Shown here piece by piece: positions 54,796 to 64,000 of a DNA stretch of 64,000 nt. The DNA is from Flaccisagitta enflata (lineage: Eukaryota > Chaetognatha > Sagittoidea > Aphragmophora): contig OZ231127.1 of the NCBI GenBank assembly GCA_965153355.1, positions 21,762,001-21,826,000 of the forward strand, written 5' to 3'. The position numbers and the translations under genes were made by a program. Below the pieces are notes generated by a model that ran no database searches, was not told the DNA's origin, and was given only the letters and a program-made list of their open reading frames with translations. The first letter of the stretch is position 1; each line of letters starts with the position of its first letter.

Positions 54796-55867
54796 TTTTT
54801 CATTCTTTGTTTCTCTATTTCTGTCATTCATTCTTGCTTTCCTCTTTCCTTTTTTCTTCCTTACTACCTTCCTTCTTTTCTATCTGTCTGTCTCTCCATG
54901 TTTCTTTCTTTGTCTTTTTCTTCTTAGACTTCTTAGACTTCTTAGAGTTGCAGACACGCAAATTTATAAGAGGCTTTGTCCGTCCTTTGGTCTGTTGGTC
55001 CTTCCATCGGTCTGTCTGTCAGCACAAGCGAAAAGTGGGAAAACAAGTTTTAGAAGCTTTTCATGTTACTATGGCAAAAAAAAATTTTGCGGAAAACAAA
55101 AACTATGTAAAACCATACTTAACGTTATCCAATTTTCATAGAAATTGAACTGACGCTTGAGTATATTGTGTAGATGGTTGGGTATAAAAATTATCAAATT
55201 CCTCCAATTTTTTTGCGAAAGACAGCAATTTGAGTTAAAAAAGTGAAGTTTCAGAAATTGATGAAAATCAAAGGAAAACACATTCTCAAATAACAAGGAA
55301 AAGAAAAAATGCTCTTAAAGCCAGAGTTTTTGGAATTTCCGCGTGATTTTTTAGGTGCTACCTCCTGAGTATGTCTCCAAGTCACAGTAAAAATTTTGTT
55401 AACGTCAAAGCATTTTTTGTAAGGTTTTATGGAATGAGAAGATCACTAAGTATAAAAAGATAATGGGCAAACAATATCTTGGCATATTTTACAAAAATGT
55501 TGATTGTGGCCAAACGGTTTGGAGTAAATCCTTGATTTTTTTACAGCATCATTTGATCTAGTAACGCCTAAATTTTCATCCAAATTGGTTGATACTTAGT
55601 ACCATTTTTGGTGGTTTAAAAATCTCTGCAAATTTTTTTTTGCCATAGTTATGTGTAGGAAGGAGGTGTTGGGGGAGTTGGCCTTCCCTACTGTCCACAA
55701 TTACACAACAATATTATTACCCGGCATCACTATTTCTTTTTCTTCTTCTTCTTCTTCTTCTTCTTCTTCTTCTTCTTCTTCTTCTTCTTTTCCTTCTTCT
55801 TCCTCTTCTTCTCCTTCTTTTTCTTTTTCTTCTTCTTCTTCTTCTTCTTCTTCTTCTTCTTCTTCTT

Positions 55868-55898
<31 letters not shown>

Positions 55899-55982
55899 TT
55901 TTTCTCATCCGAAACCTTCCGAGATTTCCTCATGTCCTTCCGAGTAGCACCGCCACTCGCTACTCCAGAAAAAGCACGCCTG
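54329..55982. mobile_element. hAT-like nonautonomous element, 1.65 kb, with TSD
   Basis: TIR CAGGCGTGCTTTTT at both ends and an 8-bp TSD CTCAACAT at 54321-54328 and 55983-55990. It splits the 160-bp tandem array. Contents: HR fragments (54600-54660, 54935-55025), a (CTTT)n block (54680-54800), AT-rich unique sequence and a (TTC)n tract (55736-55897). No transposase frame. Confidence 0.88.
55736..55897. repeat. (TTC)n microsatellite
   Basis: About 160 bp of TTC with a few C/T interruptions near 55788-55825; gives poly-Ser and poly-Lys shadow frames. Confidence 0.97.
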
Positions 55983-56105
55983 CTCAACATATGCACATTA
56001 TTTATCCTGTCAAACCAGCCTACCAACCAACCAGCATGCTAGTCTAAAAGTGAAAAACTTGCGTAACTTTGCCATTTTCCCTCCGATTTGCTTGAAACCC
56101 AATTA

Positions 56106-58006
56106 CAGTCGAGCTTCACTAGAGCGCATCTCAGGGGACCGCACTAATTCATGCCTTATAGGCGAGGTGCCTTATTGCCGAAAGCATAAAATTCTGTATT
56201 TTTACAAAAGCTAACTTCCGAAAACATTATAGAATACTCCAATTTGCATCTTGTTCCTATTTTTGTATTAATTTAAAAGCAGGATATATGTTTTCAGGTT
56301 AGACTACATTTGCACAAAGCAAAAAAAAAAATGAGTAAAGGCAATCATACAATGACAATATGAATGATTTAGTTATCAGTTTTTGAAGGCGAGAACGTGA
56401 ATTCAAATCTGTATTCATCTTTTTCTTATTTTTTGTATCTTGCCTTGAGTTGGTTTTTCATGTTCTTGTCCCTATTGTCATTAAATTTGCGGACACGCTT
56501 CTCTACACCTTGCTGTGTCGATCTGCAGGTCCTTCACAATCCTGAATTGTGTGCAGTTTTTGCTTAACTGCTCCTGCCCAACCATCCGCGAATGTCTTGT
56601 CGTGTATCCAGCCTTGTTTTTCACTAAAAAGGTTTTGCTGAGCTTTTTTATACTCTTATTGCAATTGAAAAGTGGACACAGGTTCTTTTTGGAGAAATTA
56701 TGATTTTATTGTTGCGGCATAGATGATGATAGATTGGCAAAGAAATTGAAGTTTTGGCAAACTGAACTGCACGGACTTTTCCTGTCCTTATGTCAGGTCA
56801 AACAACTGAAACCTTCGACCCCTTAATCTCTTGCAGTCTCGATTCTCTCTCATGATTGACAGCCTCGATCAGTCAACCCATAGCACGTGTTTTAGATCCG
56901 GTCATTATGATCAACCCTCAATATTTCCCTCCCTAAAATGTCCGTGACTCGTCAACAATTCTCATCCTCTTCTTCATTTCTTTTCATCCTCTTTTTCTCT
57001 TCATCTTCTTCTTCTTCTTCTTCTTCTTCTTCTTCTTCTTCTTCTTCTTCTTCTTCTTCTTCTTTTTTGAGTTGCGATAACATTCTTTTACATTGATTCT
57101 TCGCTCCATTGGTGGGTACGCTCGGGTGTGCCAAACAAGGGTGATGACTGATTCCGAGACTGTCACGCGAACACAGGATGGAGCCCTTTATTTCAAACAT
57201 ACTTTTCAGACATTAACCCCGGGGTATTTTTTCGAAGGTGGTCGAAGCCACTTCTCCTGTAACCCATACACAGAAATGGGAAAGGCGCAGCCAGTATCGC
57301 GAATAAAGTCTTTGTACCTGTCATACCCATTGACATTGTGAGACAAGATCTCACGGCAGCATCCGAGACGGCGTCTAGCGTGAAAACGTAAGCAGCAGCA
57401 TTTAACGCCGCCGCCGCCAATGACGACGCCGCCGACGCCGCATCTATTCATTCATTCACTCATTTCTTTATGCATTCATAATGTTCCATCATCAAAAAAC
57501 TTGTATTCATTCATTCTTAGTCGGCAAGGCACACAAATTGGCCAAAACAGATAAATATCTTACTTTATGATTTTAAGTCAACAGGCAATCTTGCCATTCT
57601 TCTCTAGCTGTTTGAATTTGAGAACTTTGTCTTGTTTTCTCAAAATCAATCAGCATCCATTTTTTTTCATTGATTATTATTTTCTATTTTTTTTGCAATG
57701 TCTGCAGTTTTGTTGCTCAAGAAAATGATTTATTTGTTTTTCATCTTTTTCTTTTTTCATTTGCTTTTTCTTTTCCCTCTTCTTCTTTTTCTTCCCCTCC
57801 TCCTCCTTTCATGCCTTCTAGGCGAGGAAAAAATCTAAAAATACCCATATTTTCATGCCTTCTAGTGAAATTTGCCTTATAGGCGGGTGCGCAATAGACG
57901 GGGTTTCTTAACAAAGAAGTTAAGGCAAAAAAGTTGGGACTTTTGAAATCATGCCATCTAGCAAGGGATGCCTTATTAGCGGGTGCGCTCTAGTGAAGCT
58001 CGACTG
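56106..58006. mobile_element. pogo/Tigger-like nonautonomous element, 1.9 kb
   Basis: Perfect TIR starting CAGTCGAGCTTCACTAGAGC (23 bp) at both ends, flanked by TA on each side. TA target and CAGTCGA ends fit the pogo/Tigger branch of Tc1/mariner. Subterminal regions carry repeated 'gccttataggcg' words. No transposase; the interior holds a diverged HR copy, a (TTC)n tract (57005-57065) and AT-rich sequence. Confidence 0.85.
56485..56622 (+). repeat. Hairpin repeat HR, diverged, inside the pogo-like element
   Basis: GCGGACACGC..., short variable arm, GCTCCTGCCCAACCATCCGC, CGTGTATCCAGCCTTGTTTT. Inserted in or ancestral to the 56106-58006 element. Confidence 0.7.
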
Positions 58007-58418
58007 TACTGTTCAGATTTTTTCCGATGGCGCCAAGCAGAATGCTTGGCAATCAGTAGTTCACGCGTTACAACTTTTTAAGTCCTTTTTTATTTTTTTG
58101 CATTTTTCATATTTTTCTGGAAGATCGATATTTTTCATCGATCCTAATTACAAGTTTTTGTGTAACAAAAAAAAATAGTTGGCATATTATGCACGTTGAC
58201 TCTAACTTTCATGACGCTACATAGACTTCTTATTCCCTGATGATGTTCTGTGTAATCAGTTCGAAAATTCGGGAAAAAAAAAACATACTGTTTTTTATTC
58301 AACACTAACTACCCATAGCCATAAACTTCTTTGACTTCTTATGACTTTTTACGACGCTAGATTTCAAGTGACTCGCATTTTATCCTGCTTGCCCATGGTT
58401 TTCTCTCTGGTTCTCTCT

Positions 58419-58482
<64 letters not shown>

Positions 58483-58799
58483 CTCAGCATGTAAGACCAG
58501 CTTGAAGGTAAACCAACGGCCCACAGGTTTGCAACCATGTTCATCAACAGCAACCTTGGGGTAGCTAGTAAGTTATAGTCAACTGGTTGCTTTATACTTC
58601 GTCGCCCAAGTTGGATCGCTTTAATTTCATGTAACCTTACTTAAGGTTTAGGCCCCACAGAATTTATTTTTTTGAAACTATAACTGGTTGAGTGACATCA
58701 CACATGTGCAGCCCTGTTCTTAGTGATTTTTTAACTACCCGACAAAACTACTGTCCAAATAAGAAGAAGAAGAAGAAGAAGAAAAAGAAGAAGAAGAGG

Positions 58800-58893
<94 letters not shown>

Positions 58894-59710
58894 CAGAGAG
58901 CGGGACAGAGAGAGAGAGGAAGGTAAAACAGAAGGAAAGATGAAGTAGAGAAAAGAGAGAAAAGAAGAAAGAAAGATAAATTAGAGAAAAGAGAGAAAAG
59001 AAGAAAGAAAGAAAGAATGAAAGAATGAAAGTATGAAAGAATGAAGGAATGAATGAAAGAAAGAAAAAGAGAAAATAAGCAGAAAGGAATGAAGGAAAGG
59101 AAGAGAGAAAAAAAGACAATGAAATAAAAAGAAAAGAAGGAAAAAAAGAAAGAAAAAGAAAGGAAAACAGAAAGGAAGGAAAGAAAGAAGGAATGAAAAA
59201 AAAATTGCTCAAAAGCAAAATATACTCTGCAACACCCAGCCCGAGGAGCTTGATTTAAGTCCAAGAGGTTTGATGAGGGGAAGATAAACATCCAAACAGT
59301 TTGACAAATAAGCATGGAAGTCCTGCTGTTTCCAACAAGAGTTTGTCCCTCGCAAGGCTGCTGACAAAAAAAATTATGTTTTTGGTAAAGAAAAAAAAAC
59401 TAAGAAAAGAGAAAAAGAAGGAGGAAGAAATGAAAAAAAAAAACAAATTAAGAAAAAAAAAGATAGAAAAGAAAGAAAGAAAAGAAAACAAAGAAAGAAA
59501 ACAAAGAAAACAAAGAAAAAAATATAGAACGAAAACAAAGAAAAAAACATAGAAAGAAACAAAGAGAGAAACAAAGAAAAAAAAAAGAAGGAAATATAAG
59601 TGATACAAAAAAAATCAGGTCTAGGTGTAGGTGCTGGCCGGACTGAGTTTGTAGTTATCTGACCTTACCTTTATCCCTGATTTCAACAGGGTTGAATACT
59701 CGGAGAGGGT
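58007..59710. repeat. Simple-sequence region: (TC)n, (AG)n, A/G-rich
   Basis: (TC)n at 58419-58473, (AG)n at 58804-58890, then about 700 bp of GAAA/GAAAG-rich sequence to 59600. Unique sequence at 58480-58740 and 59210-59370 shows no gene. All long ORFs here are composition artefacts. Confidence 0.8.
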
Positions 59711-59711
59711 A

Positions 59712-60060
59712 GAGTTAGATTATAGGGTTTGGTTTAGGGGTAGGGTTTGGTTTTGGGGTAGGATCGGGTTTAGGGGTGGGGTTGGGTTTAGGGGTGGGGT
59801 TGGGTTTAGGGGTAGGGTTGGGTTTAGGGGTAGGGTTGGGTTAGGGGTAGGGTTGGGCTTAGGGGTAGGGTTGGGCTTAGGGGTAGGGTTGGGCTTAGGG
59901 GTAGGGTTGGGCTCAGGGGTAGGGTTGGGCTCGGCGGTGTTGAGCTTAGGGGTAGGATTAGGCGTGGGGGTAGGGTTGGGCGTGGGGGTAGGGTTGGGCT
60001 TAGGGGTAGGGTTGGGTTTAGGGGTTGGGTTGGGTTGGGTGTAGGGGTAGGATTGGATAT
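59712..60060 (+). repeat. G-rich 18-bp satellite (TTAGGGGTAGGGTTGGGC)
   Basis: About 19 degenerate head-to-tail units of TTAGGGGTAGGGTTGGGC. It resembles but is not canonical TTAGGG telomere repeat. Open on both strands (GLGVGLG and [10 protein letters not shown]), which is a repeat effect. Confidence 0.9.
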
Positions 60061-60235
60061 AAAAGTAGAGGTGGGGACTGACTAGGGTCAGGAACAACCC
60101 TAGTAATTTAATGTTGGTGCAATGTCGCATGAAAAAATGCTAAAATATATGGTTTTGTATGTCCGGCCAGCTCCTACACCTTTGCCAAAAATCAAAATAC
60201 CACTTCACTATAAATGAAGAATGATAAACCAAATA

Positions 60236-60323
60236 TAAGAGCGGGCCCGTTGGGCCCGCACTGAGAAAAACTTGCGGGCCCGACAGCAAAAATGCGGGCC
60301 TCGGGCCTGCGGGCCCGCTCTAA
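60236..60323. repeat. GC-rich inverted repeat of GCGGGCCCG words
   Basis: AGAGCGGGCCCG at the left and CGGGCCCGCTCT at the right, with further GCGGGCC words between, in otherwise AT-rich DNA. Looks like a tiny fold-back element; ends approximate. Confidence 0.6.
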
Positions 60324-60556
60324 AATCAGGGCTGCTGACATGTGGTAGAATTGATGATGGGAAAAATGACATTTTTTTTGGAACGCAGATGAAATTTTAG
60401 TCATATTAAAGATTCCATTTTCGTTCCCATAAAGGACCCTTTAGGGCCTTACATATATGCCTCTGGTACCCCCTAACGCTTGAAGGCCCCCTGCATGTAG
60501 GCCAGACATTTTTTCTAACTCATGTAACCATTAAGGGCGGGGCAATGCGCTGAGGC

Positions 60557-61064
60557 GGGTACACTTTTTTTTTTTATAAGAACGTCATTTTTTGAGCAAG
60601 CCTTCAATGTTCTTAAATTTTGAGCAGTTTCAAGGCTTGAACGTTCTTAAATTGTTCTTAATTTAAACGCATTTTTAACCTTCAATTAAGAACGTTCTTA
60701 ATTAGTTTTAAGTTTGTCATAAAGGAGAAAATAAAGGAAAATATCAATGAAACAACAAACTAGCAGATTTAAATGTTTTAAGTGTTTTAAGATCAATGAA
60801 TGTAGAAAAATATACGCTATTTAAAGTGAGACATGATTTGCTCAATATAAAAGATACACAGTCTATCCATTGACAAGGTACAATTGATTAAGAAAAGCAC
60901 AGGAAAAAAAATGTTCTTAAATTTTTTGGATCTTAAGCCTAATGTTCTTAAATTTAGGAAGAATTGAAGCCTTCCAATGTTCTTAGCATGTTCTTAAATT
61001 TTTAACGTTTTGAAGCCTAACGTTCTTATAAACTTGGTTCTTATAAAAAAAAATAAGTGTACCC
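60557..61064. mobile_element. TATAAGAAC-type MITE (copy 3)
   Basis: TIR GGGTACACTT...TTTTTATAAGAAC at left and its inverse ending GTGTACCC at right; 508 bp. The interior is built of 'gttcttaaatttt' and 'aagcctaacgttctta' words. Best-defined member of the family. Confidence 0.7.
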
Positions 61065-61088
61065 AAAATAAAGCATGCCGTTGTAAAA

Positions 61089-61305
61089 AACAAGGCCGGA
61101 TACACGGCTACCAAAGTCGTGCGGGTGGGCAGGGGCCATACTTGAGGTCTTCAAACTATTTAGGCAATAGCAGTAGGGCCAAAGAAATAAAATCATAAAA
61201 AAAAAGGAAAACGTGACCAACCGACCAACCAACCGACCGACCAACCAACCAACCGACGGACGGACGGACAAAGCGTGTTATAGAGTCGCGTGCACGCGAC
61301 TAAAA
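61089..61305 (-). repeat. Hairpin repeat HR, complete
   Basis: Reverse copy from ACAAGGCCGGATACACGG to AGTCGCGTGCACGCGACT, the perfect 18-bp palindrome, followed by AAAAA. Good reference copy for the GTGC arm type. Confidence 0.92.
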
Positions 61306-61621
61306 ATCTAATAGTCTCTATTATTACTTCACTGAGCACTGCAAGCAGCCAACATGCAACAACCCAACCCAAGAATCGTTGCTCTTACTTTTTTGTCTTT
61401 TACTTGCAGATGTGAGTGCCTCTGCCGGGGAAATTGTTCACTAGAAAAAAAAGGAAACAAAATCAATTAAGACCAGAGTTTAACACTAGATAAAGACAGC
61501 CAGGGCAGAAAACACCGCCAGTCCGCCACAATTGCAAGCGCATAAAATCAACTCTAATACTCCTCGTAAACAGTTTTACCGTAATCTTAGGGAATTCAAT
61601 CCGGTGCACTTGTTTTTTTTC

Positions 61622-61895
61622 CGTTTTTAGTTGCGGACACGCAACTCTATAAGAGGCTTTGTCCGTCCGTCGGTCGGTTGGTCGGTCGGTTGGTCGGTTG
61701 GTCCGTAGAGGTGATCGAGTCGAAAAGTGGGAAAATGCGCATATCCGCCCCTGCCCACCCGTCCGCAACTGGTGGCCGTGTATCCGGCCTTGTTGAGCAT
61801 ACAACTCCTGCCCAGATGCCCTAGTGACCTTCTCCAGCACTGCTCCTGCCCACCCGCACGCGACTAGGGTAGCCGTGTATCCGGCCTTGTTTATG
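61622..61895 (+). repeat. Hairpin repeat HR, complete copy plus a second 3' end
   Basis: 61622-61798 is a full copy with arms AGTTGCGGAC and GTCCGCAACT. A 3' fragment of the other arm type (GCACGCGACT, CCGTGTATCCGGCCTTGTTT) follows at 61840-61895. Confidence 0.92.
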
Positions 61896-61934
61896 CCAAT
61901 AAGCGGCTAATGCCGTAGGAAAAAGTCGAAATGC

Positions 61935-62050
61935 AGAGAAAGAGGACAGAGAGAGAGAGAGAGAGACGAGGAGAGACATAAGACAGACAGACAGACAGAT
62001 GGATGACAGACAGATGGACAGACAGATGGATGACAGATGGACAGACAGAT

Positions 62051-62084
<34 letters not shown>

Positions 62085-62120
62085 GAGAGACAGACAGACC
62101 AAGAGAGAGAGAGAGACTTC
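61935..62120. repeat. (AG)n and (ACAG)n/(GACA)n microsatellites
   Basis: (AG)n at 61946-61972 and 62102-62116 flank ACAGACAG and GACAGATGGA repeats. Confidence 0.95.
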
Positions 62121-63000
62121 AATTAACTGATTCCTCATTTTTAAAAATGAAAAATGCGAAAAATAAAAAAGTGTAAAAAATCATAGCTCCAAAACTATCG
62201 ATCGCACAGAATTCTGCTTGGCGTCATCTGAAAGAGGAGAATTAGTTCTTTCCTAGCTATTAATTTCATGCGTAGTCTCATTCTGCCCCCAAAATGCACC
62301 AACTTTCTCAAGCGCTTCATAAAACAAAGGGAAATCCGTTTTTCTCTGCAGGACTCAAAAAGACCGAAGGGACTTCGTCTCTTCGACTTTTTTCCAAATT
62401 AGTTGGATTATCCTATATTCTGGCCTAGTAGCATTTACTTATGGAAATTTGCTTTAGCCTAATCTCATTGATCCCGTCCTTCTCATGAAAACCATGCTAG
62501 TATTGATTCCCTGTCATAGATTTACATAATTACAAAATTACGTCTTTTTATTCAGTCGTGTAATACCAGGCTAGAGAGTGGAGAGTGCATCAGTTGATTT
62601 TGCATGAAGTTTCTACATAACCTAATTCATCTGAATTTTAGCACCGTTCCTCATGGCATATTGTCTAACTCTACTAATCCTGCTTATCAGGACAATCTTT
62701 TATGCCCAACAAACTCTTCTATCGATCCAGATCTCCATGGAAAAATTATCTGGCTGTAAAGACCAATCTTTTCTTGACTATGCCCATACAATATAGATTT
62801 AAAAAGAATTACAAAATTAAAAAAACAATGTCATAGATTTACATAATTACAATATTACGATACTACAACATTACAAAATTGAAAAATTACAAATCATAAA
62901 ACTACAGAACTATAGAATTATACTTTATATGAATACAAAATTTCAAATTTCTCGAAATACAAGGAAAAAGAAGGCTTTTAACACCGCTACTCAAGTTGCT
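62121..63000. other. Region without a supported gene
   Basis: AT-rich unique-looking sequence. Short 'catagatttacataattacaa' phrases recur at 62515 and 62830. No ORF, RNA gene or TIR identified. Confidence 0.4.
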
Positions 63001-63290
63001 TGCGGATGGTCAGGGACATTTCATCGAGCATTGGGGCCGGGGTAGTAGTGCAACAAGCCCAAAAAAGAGCAATAGTCGCGGACGGTTAGGCAAAGACAGT
63101 ACAACAGTATTACAAAAGAACAGTACAACAGAATTTCATACCTAAATACCTTACAATGACCCAAAGCCCTAAAAAAATGACAATGATGGCGATATTTTGA
63201 AAGTATTTTGGACGGACGGAGGGACGGAGGGACGGAGGGACCGACGGCCCGACGGAGCAAGGTTTAGAGTTGCGTGTCCGCGACTAAAAA
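63000..63290 (-). repeat. Hairpin repeat HR, reverse copy with expanded middle
   Basis: Contains GTCGCGGACGG, a 'tattacaaaagaacagta' AT-rich middle, (GGAC/GGAG)n, and GAGTTGCGTGTCCGCGACT AAAAA at the end. Confidence 0.75.
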
Positions 63291-63644
63291 CCGCCTTTTA
63301 ACGCCGAAAAGGAAAGCTCTTTTGATGGGCAGGTGGACCAACTGACGGAGCGGGTAATGGAGTCACTTGCATGGGACTAAAAAGTGGAAATTTTGATTTG
63401 GAGACCGCACTAGGTAATGATGTAATTGATAATAGCCCAACAAGAGTTGGTACAGTCATCAAAAAGTTTTCCATAATAGGTACGGCTCCAAATCATGTAT
63501 ACAGATGATCCACGACAATAATTTAGCCCTGGGATCTCTTGGAATCGTGGCCGCCTCCCCTTCATACCCCATAGAAAATGCACTGGAAGATTGGGTCCTA
63601 GGATTTCCTATCTATGTTCTGTAATGGGAAAAGGTTGTTTATGA

Positions 63645-63879
63645 TACTATCTTCGCCGAAAGAAACGCAGCAGTTTTAAAAATAGCATCAACTTTGGAAG
63701 AGTATTGCTCCTAAACGAGTAAAGCTACAGACCCCAGATTGGTCCCATTTTAAAGCCCTTTTTTAAATCTTTAAAATGGGACCAGTCTGGGTAGTGTAGC
63801 TTTATTCGTTTAAGAGCAGCATTATTCCAAAGTTGATGCTATTTCTATAACAGCTGCGTTTCTTTTGGCGAAGATAGTA
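63645..63879. mobile_element. Fold-back MITE, 235 bp
   Basis: Two arms of about 110 bp, almost perfectly complementary, starting TACTATCTTCGCC and ending with its inverse, around a loop of about 10 bp near 63765. Arms share TAGCATCAACTTTGG and TGGTCCCATTTTAAAG. Typical of palindromic MITEs; superfamily not assigned. Confidence 0.85.
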
Positions 63880-64000
63880 CGTGTCCCGGTCATGTTGGGT
63901 AATTCAATCCGGTGCCTTTTTTCCCCACAAGGACAAATCTATAATTCAAGCTTACTCGAGCTAAAACGTATAAAACCAATCCCACACCTAACCCTCACCC

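Noticed and set aside
57193-57451. Ala-rich ORF on the minus strand
   Set aside because: Overlaps a GCC-rich patch inside the pogo-like element; no supporting motifs or splice signals.
59712-60060. True telomere or chromosome end
   Set aside because: Repeat is degenerate, internal to the window, and flanked by ordinary sequence on both sides.
59720-60130. Pro/Asn/Thr-rich ([10 protein letters not shown]) and GLGVGLG ORFs
   Set aside because: Both strands of the 18-bp G-rich satellite are open because the unit length is a multiple of three.

Overview
The window is a repeat-rich, intron-rich eukaryotic scaffold. It has GT-AG spliceosomal introns, hAT-, pogo- and CACTA-like DNA transposons, MITEs, satellites and long microsatellites. 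The CACTA-like transposase matches a family I know mainly from animals, so an invertebrate-like genome is my best guess; the species is not identifiable. A run of 10 Ns (16504-16513) joins two contigs, so the order across that point is unproven. Every gene model below was assembled by eye from splice signals, reading-frame phase and family motifs.

Left contig (1-16503), all genes on the minus strand: this is part of a Polinton/Maverick-like element. It carries a retroviral-type integrase with a D,D35E triad (44-1795), an acidic low-complexity protein ending 36 bp before the integrase ATG (1832-3655), an unrecognised 377-aa protein in seven exons (4278-6432), a protein-primed family B DNA polymerase in at least 12 exons with Exo I-III and Pol A-C motifs visible (7066-13951, possibly starting at 14105), and three short ORFs upstream. 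Capsid, packaging ATPase and protease genes are not in view and may lie off the left edge. Unusually for this type of element, the genes are full of introns. Many of those introns contain a copy of a short hairpin repeat (called HR here) that also occurs across the rest of the window.

Middle (16514-33000): fragments of an unrecognised gene with an in-frame stop (16764-17648). A multi-exon gene, G2, encodes a nuclear-looking protein with a long acidic tail built from seven consecutive symmetric phase-2 exons (17776-23023). Three decayed CACTA-like transposase copies follow, two minus and one inverted (23023-27600). A second multi-exon gene, G1, has an AT-hook near its C-terminus (28447-32835).

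Right half (33000-64000): I see no convincing host gene. Four elements can be delimited by TIRs and target-site duplications: a hAT-like element nested inside a copy of itself (35495-41098, inner copy 38112-40974), 315-319-bp hAT MITEs, a 1.65-kb hAT-like element that interrupts a 160-bp tandem repeat, and a 1.9-kb pogo/Tigger-like element. There is also a 2.96-kb tandem array with about three units plus an inverted partial copy (42700-53107), TATAAGAAC-type MITEs, a 235-bp fold-back, a G-rich 18-bp satellite and many simple repeats.

The most interesting signals are the intron-laden Polinton-like genes and the HR family, whose 5' and 3' arms appear to co-vary between subfamilies.
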